The translations under genes were made by a program, and so were the position numbers. DNA of 64,000 nt. It comes from Imbricaverruca yamaguchii (taxonomy: Eukaryota; Arthropoda; Thecostraca; Neoverrucidae). Positions 59,916 through 64,000 of the stretch are shown here, one piece after another; position 1 is the first letter of the stretch, and the number at the start of each line of letters is the position of its first letter. The notes under the pieces were generated by a model. The model did not search any database. It had not been told where the DNA came from and saw nothing but the letters and a program-made list of their open reading frames with translations. Location of the stretch: positions 2,047,001-2,111,000 of the forward strand of contig JAOTOL010001604.1 in the NCBI GenBank assembly GCA_034440575.1. Reading direction: 5' to 3'.

Positions 59916-60644
59916 ACACGGAGTGGCGGACCGCGCCGGACCACCATCGACCGTGGCGGAGCCCTGGAGCGAGACATGCCGCCAACCAGCAGCCAGGGAA
60001 CGGCCAGCTGTCCCTCCCACCACGCCAAGGATCGGAGCCAGTCGCCGGACAACACCAGGCGATCCATTCCATCTCACCACTTCCTCTGGCCCCACCCTGT
60101 CAACGCACCAAGCGATCGGAAATGTGTGACCTCGTCGCCTTACATACGGGCTCTCGTAGAGAAGAGCAAGAAAGAGGCAAGCAAATCCAACACGAATGAG
60201 AGAAATGTAGGCGCAGCACCTGAAGACGATACAACGAGCTTCACTGCCTGCAGCATGCTGCACCATGCCTATCGTGCGAGCGCTGGTTCCAGTGCTGATT
60301 CTGTTCACGATGGGCGTGCGAACTGCGCACCGACATGGACAAAGGGCAACACGGATGCATGTGTGACCTTTGTCGCTGATTTATGATGCAGTGCAGCATA
60401 TCGTGGTGCATAGGATGTAATGCGCAATGTCATTTGGTGGCTGATGGATCCAGCGTCTGATGATGAGTTTCACAAACAGAAAATGCTGCGTTCTTTGATA
60501 TTGCTATTTCACTGTTGGACTTCATCACTGAATCCAGATGAAAGCAGATAAATATAACAAATGATCCCCAAACGCTCATGTTCATTTTGTGAGTACGAAA
60601 ACGTTTACTTTTTATGGATGGCACGACACCACATCTAGGCAAAC
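59916..60644. other. Unassigned stretch
   Basis: Nothing recognised. Confidence 0.4.
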
Positions 60645-60988
60645 TGCGACAGTACGACACCACATCGAGACGACCTGTGACAACACGACACCACATCAAG
60701 ACGACCTGTGACAGCACGACACCACATCGAGACGACCTGTGACAGCACGACACCACATCGAGACGACCTGTGACAGCAAGACACCACATCGAGACGACCT
60801 GTGACAGCAAGACACCACATCGAGACGACCTGTGACAATACGACACGAGATCGAGACGACCTGTGACGGCACGACACCACATCGAGACGACCTGTGACAA
60901 CATGACACCACGTCGAGACGACCTGTGACAGCAAGACACCAGATCGAGACGACCTGTGACAACATGACACCACGTCGAGACGACCTGT
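60645..60988. repeat. Minisatellite, 31-bp unit, 11 copies
   Basis: The unit is CACGACACCACATCGAGACG plus ACCTGTGACAG. Variants are CACGTCGAG, CAAGACACC and ACATGACACC. Confidence 0.95.
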
Positions 60989-61489
60989 GACGGCTGCGGC
61001 AGTACGCACCAGTGTACTCGACCGTCTGCCCAACTACGTCACGACAGCGTGAGAACATCTGGAAGGCAATTCGCCATTAATACGGGCAATGCGAGTCGTT
61101 CAGGGGTATGATAATTGCCAGAATTTCAACATTTCGAGTGGCACAAAGTTCCACTGTTAACAATTGGTCACTATCAGCCAGTGAAATAGCCAATATCGTG
61201 AAAGCAGGGGGAGAGGTTCAAGGAACGCATGCCACAAAGTTCTGATTATGCTCCAGTCGAGCACCTAACAACTAGCTTGGGAAAGCACACATCGTCCCTG
61301 CCGAGGTCGGCCATTGGACTCCATGACCACCGCATGACTATACTACAGTCAACAATCAACAGCCATTCTGTGTGTTGGTATCATTAGCCAAGAGAAGTTT
61401 CACCAGCCGGTGAACTTCAGCGTTCTCCAGTTTCGCGCGACGTCAGACTGGGCGGAGACCCCGCTAAGCCACGGCCTGGGACAGCAAAC
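60989..61489. other. Unassigned stretch
   Basis: Nothing recognised. Confidence 0.4.
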
Positions 61490-61805
61490 AGCTCTGAACG
61501 GGCTGCAGCGCCATTCCAAACAGCTCTGAACGGGCTGGAGCGCCATTCCAAACAGCTCTGAACGGGCTGGAGCGCATTCAAACAGCCTGAACGGGCTGCA
61601 GCGCCATTCCAAACAGCTCTGAACGGGCTGGAGCGCCATTCCAAACAGCACTGAACGGGCTGCAGCGCCATTCCAAACAGCTCTGAACGGGCTGGAGCGC
61701 CATTCCAAACAGCTCTGAACGGGCTGGAGCGCCATTCCAAACAGCTCTGGACGGGCTGGAGCGCCATTCCAAACAGCTCTGAACGGGCTGGAGCGCCATT
61801 CCAAG
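61490..61805. repeat. Minisatellite, 32-bp unit, 10 copies
   Basis: The unit is GGAGCGCCATTCCAAACAGC plus TCTGAACGGGCT. One unit carries three 1-bp losses (61571-61590), and some have CTGCAGCG for CTGGAGCG. Confidence 0.96.
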
Positions 61806-62032
61806 TGGCGTGCTACAGGCGCCATCACATGATACACAGGTCAGGAAACAGCCAGCCAGATCACTGGATCTACATTCACTAGAAATTGTGAGTAATCGCG
61901 CGGTTCGTGTCATGTTCTCCAGCACTTCAACACGAGCGAAGAAAGCATGCATTTTCGAAATTTTGATGCCTGTTACAGAAGTGTTTGTATGAAGTGAAAC
62001 CCATTTTTTGACAGATGCCTGATTATGTAGTC

Positions 62033-62088
62033 GTTAGTTATTAGGGGTTTAGGGCGCATCAACTGCAGTGGTTATACAGCGCCCACTA
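62033..62088 (-). mobile_element. Mini-retroposon, 56 bp, with 11-bp duplication
   Basis: Flanked by an exact ATTATGTAGTC duplication (62022-62032 and 62089-62099). On minus it reads TAGTGGGCGCTGTATAACC, ACTGCAGTTGATGCGCCC, TAAACCCCTAATAACTAAC. It has the same hairpin and tail organisation as the copies at 54245 and 58882. Confidence 0.88.
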
Positions 62089-62099
62089 ATTATGTAGTC

Positions 62100-63317
62100 A
62101 ATAAGGTGTGCCGTTGAAGGACTTTTTCCGTGATTGATGAAGCGCGGATGACATTTTATCGGAGCATGCTCGGAAACCCCGGAAAATACCCATGAAACCC
62201 GAATTAGCTCATGCCTATTTGATGCACTGGGCCCAAATATAGGTTGCAGTCGGAAGTGCTCCCATGTATGGGGTTAATTGTTTTCAAATATTGACTAAAT
62301 TGAAAGCAATGTGTTGAAACAGCACATTCTGCATATGCTTTTACCAACAAGACACCGTCAACCCTTTGTTGCACTACGAGCGCCATCGACCGGTTAGTTG
62401 GAAGAATATTGCCGGAACCATTAATTGGGCTCTCACACTGGGGTGATTCCAACCATTTTCTGTATATTTTTTCCAAGAACACGAGAAAACATCTCGCGGC
62501 AGCTCGTTCAAATTTGTCGTACCTGATGGTGCATCACTTGCGGATCTTTTGGAGAACGAAATTTGCCGAGGGCATGTCAGGTCACCGAGCTACGACGTCA
62601 GCTTTGGAGGCATGTAGAGACATGTCTACGCGAAAGCGTTTGTTTTTGCAGTTTCAGGGCAATAAACATGCATCAAAGAGGACGTATGTGCAATAGACAT
62701 AATCGACGAATCACGATCTTTTGGGACCATTTTCGAACGGCCAATGGCCTTCCCAGGGTAAATGAGGTTAGCTTACCTCTGACGACTTGTTCTCACCTTT
62801 AACCACTTCTGAGTCAAGTGTTTCAACACGAAACATGATCTGGACAGTCATTCTCACCTTATTTCGCTATAATACTGTTGTTTGAAATTGCAAAGCTTGG
62901 CTTCAAGCAAAACACCGCCAAGTGGTCTCAAAGAACAAACAACGCGAAACTCCACGCAAACGTTGCAGTACACATTTGCACGGTACTTGTCCCAGAGTAG
63001 TTCCCTTCGTCAGAGGCAAAATACTTACGCAAGTATTAAGAGACAGAGCGTAGCGTAGCGCGTTGCCCTACGTTGGATGGTTACACAAATGTCAGCCTAG
63101 ATTACTAACTTGAACGGAATAACAGTTTTGGTGTGTTCTATGCATGTGCAGTTTGGTGTTGTGTTGACTGGTCGGGCAGCTCCAGTCCACCACTCCATGC
63201 CCACACTAGATGTTAGCAGCCGGGTAATGCAGCCTAACCTGTCACAAATGGATACACTATTGGGTTCATGTTTGCAGGAGCGCTATCCAATATCGTGACT
63301 CATGAGTATGAACAGCG
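62100..63317. other. Unassigned stretch
   Basis: No gene, RNA or repeat recognised. Confidence 0.4.
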
Positions 63318-63977
63318 TTAGCCTCCATTCCGCATTAGAGTTGTGCACTTTGGCCGTGTTCGTTGACATTGCACAACAATGGGACGCGCAGCACGTTTCA
63401 TGCCAATTATCCACACCATCAGCGGCAAGGTCTGATGCGTGGTACAGGTAGTAGCTGCCCTTTCGGAAGGGTCTCGGAAAGTCACTCGTATGCCGTAGCA
63501 TACGCTGTACGCGTAGTACGCCGGAATGCTGAGAGGAGTATGGACGATGCCCCTGATGTGATCGTCTGACATGGTGATGGTTCCCGGAGGGTCGAAGATC
63601 GTCTCATCCTTCCAGTTGATAATCGCTGTATGGCCGGCTGGCTCCCTCCGAACGGAAGGGAGACGGAGCGGGCAGACGTGGTCCGGTGTGTCGTCCCTGA
63701 GCCGACAACGCAGCTCTGCAGACACCACCCTCTCACCAGCTGCCCTACTGTCGTCTGGCGACGTTGCAATAAACTGCGCCTCGGAATAAGCCCAGTACCT
63801 AATGCGCTGTAGCGCTGGGCTCACCGGCTCTGTCGGACGCCGACGGAGCTCTGTTGGGAGCACAGCGCCTGTGTGCGTGTTCTTGGCGCCGTCCTGACAG
63901 GACAGTTCCGCCGGAATTTGAAACCACACCGCGGCACAGGGTTCAACGACGCATTGAACCAGCTGAGCCCTAGTCAC
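63318..63977 (-). other. Open frame of about 219 codons, unrecognised
   Basis: A minus-strand frame of non-repetitive composition (WAYSEAQFIATSPDD in its first half, TAIINWKDETIFDPPG in the middle). It matches no family I know. Its first 25 or so codons overlap a tRNA-like SINE head, which argues that at least that part is non-coding. Chance openness in moderately GC-rich DNA is realistic at this length, so I list it as a candidate only. Confidence 0.25.
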
Positions 63978-64000
63978 TCCGACTCACTGGAATTGAAACC
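63895..64000 (-). mobile_element. Possible tRNA-derived SINE head(s) at the window edge
   Basis: On minus, an A-box-like GGCTCAGCTGGTTCAATGCG is followed about 37 nt later by a B-box-like GGTTTCAAATTCC. A second B-box-like GGTTTCAATTCC lies at the very end of the window, about 35 nt upstream. This suggests two tRNA-like heads in tandem or a dimeric SINE. The body is not shared with families A or B, and the window edge cuts the evidence short. Confidence 0.45.

Overview
This window reads as animal nuclear DNA, most likely from an invertebrate. The evidence is one canonical spliced exon of a metazoan-only gene family (glypican), two remnants of CR1/L2/Jockey-type non-LTR retrotransposons, several tRNA-derived SINEs, a hAT-like non-autonomous DNA transposon, and a very heavy load of mini- and microsatellites. 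Nothing looks bacterial: there are no operons and no ribosome-binding-site-led genes. The long open frames lie inside arrays whose unit length or composition lacks stop codons. Arthropod or crustacean origin is plausible but I cannot prove it from the sequence.

The only protein-coding feature I trust is a 701-bp internal exon on the minus strand (56496-57196). It encodes the cysteine-rich core of a glypican, a heparan-sulphate proteoglycan core protein, of the dally/GPC3/GPC5 type. It has a clean acceptor, a clean GTGAGT donor, 7 cysteines and the complete glypican signature. The intron before it is filled with a roughly 880-bp 9-bp-unit array that stops about 14 nt from the splice acceptor. 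I recognise no other glypican exon in the window.

Layout. 1-9 kb: minisatellites (units about 30, 23, 40, 32 and 36 bp), one tRNA-derived SINE and a truncated mini-retroposon. 9-13 kb: a 225-bp near-perfect palindrome, an E-box cluster and a hairpin. 13.7-17.5 kb: a 40-bp array followed by 2.4 kb of GT/TGCTGTG satellite. 18-25 kb: a second SINE family, a 25-bp array, CT repeats and a duplicated E-box/CRE module. 25.8-27.1 kb: a (GA)n(TA)n(GA)n tract of 1.3 kb. 29.2-31.4 kb: a LINE inserted into a 34-bp minisatellite. 31.8-33.9 kb: a 7-bp array and a 30-copy 55-bp array. 34-36 kb: a hAT-like element and a decayed LINE. 36.9-41.4 kb: 44-bp and 14-bp arrays and GT repeats. 43.5-47.7 kb: two more SINEs, a 60-bp array and the second hAT-like copy. 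48-53.5 kb: eight arrays, nearly back to back. 54-64 kb: short retroposons, the glypican exon and further arrays.

The most interesting pattern is a family of tiny (26-62 bp) retroposon-like insertions at 6139, 54245, 58882 and 62033. Each is flanked by an 11-15 bp target-site duplication. They share a GGGCGC...GCGCCC hairpin and a (TAAC)n-like tail, and one copy is truncated at the end expected for 5' truncation. They look like the minimal 3' end recognised by a LINE reverse transcriptase, or a very small SINE.
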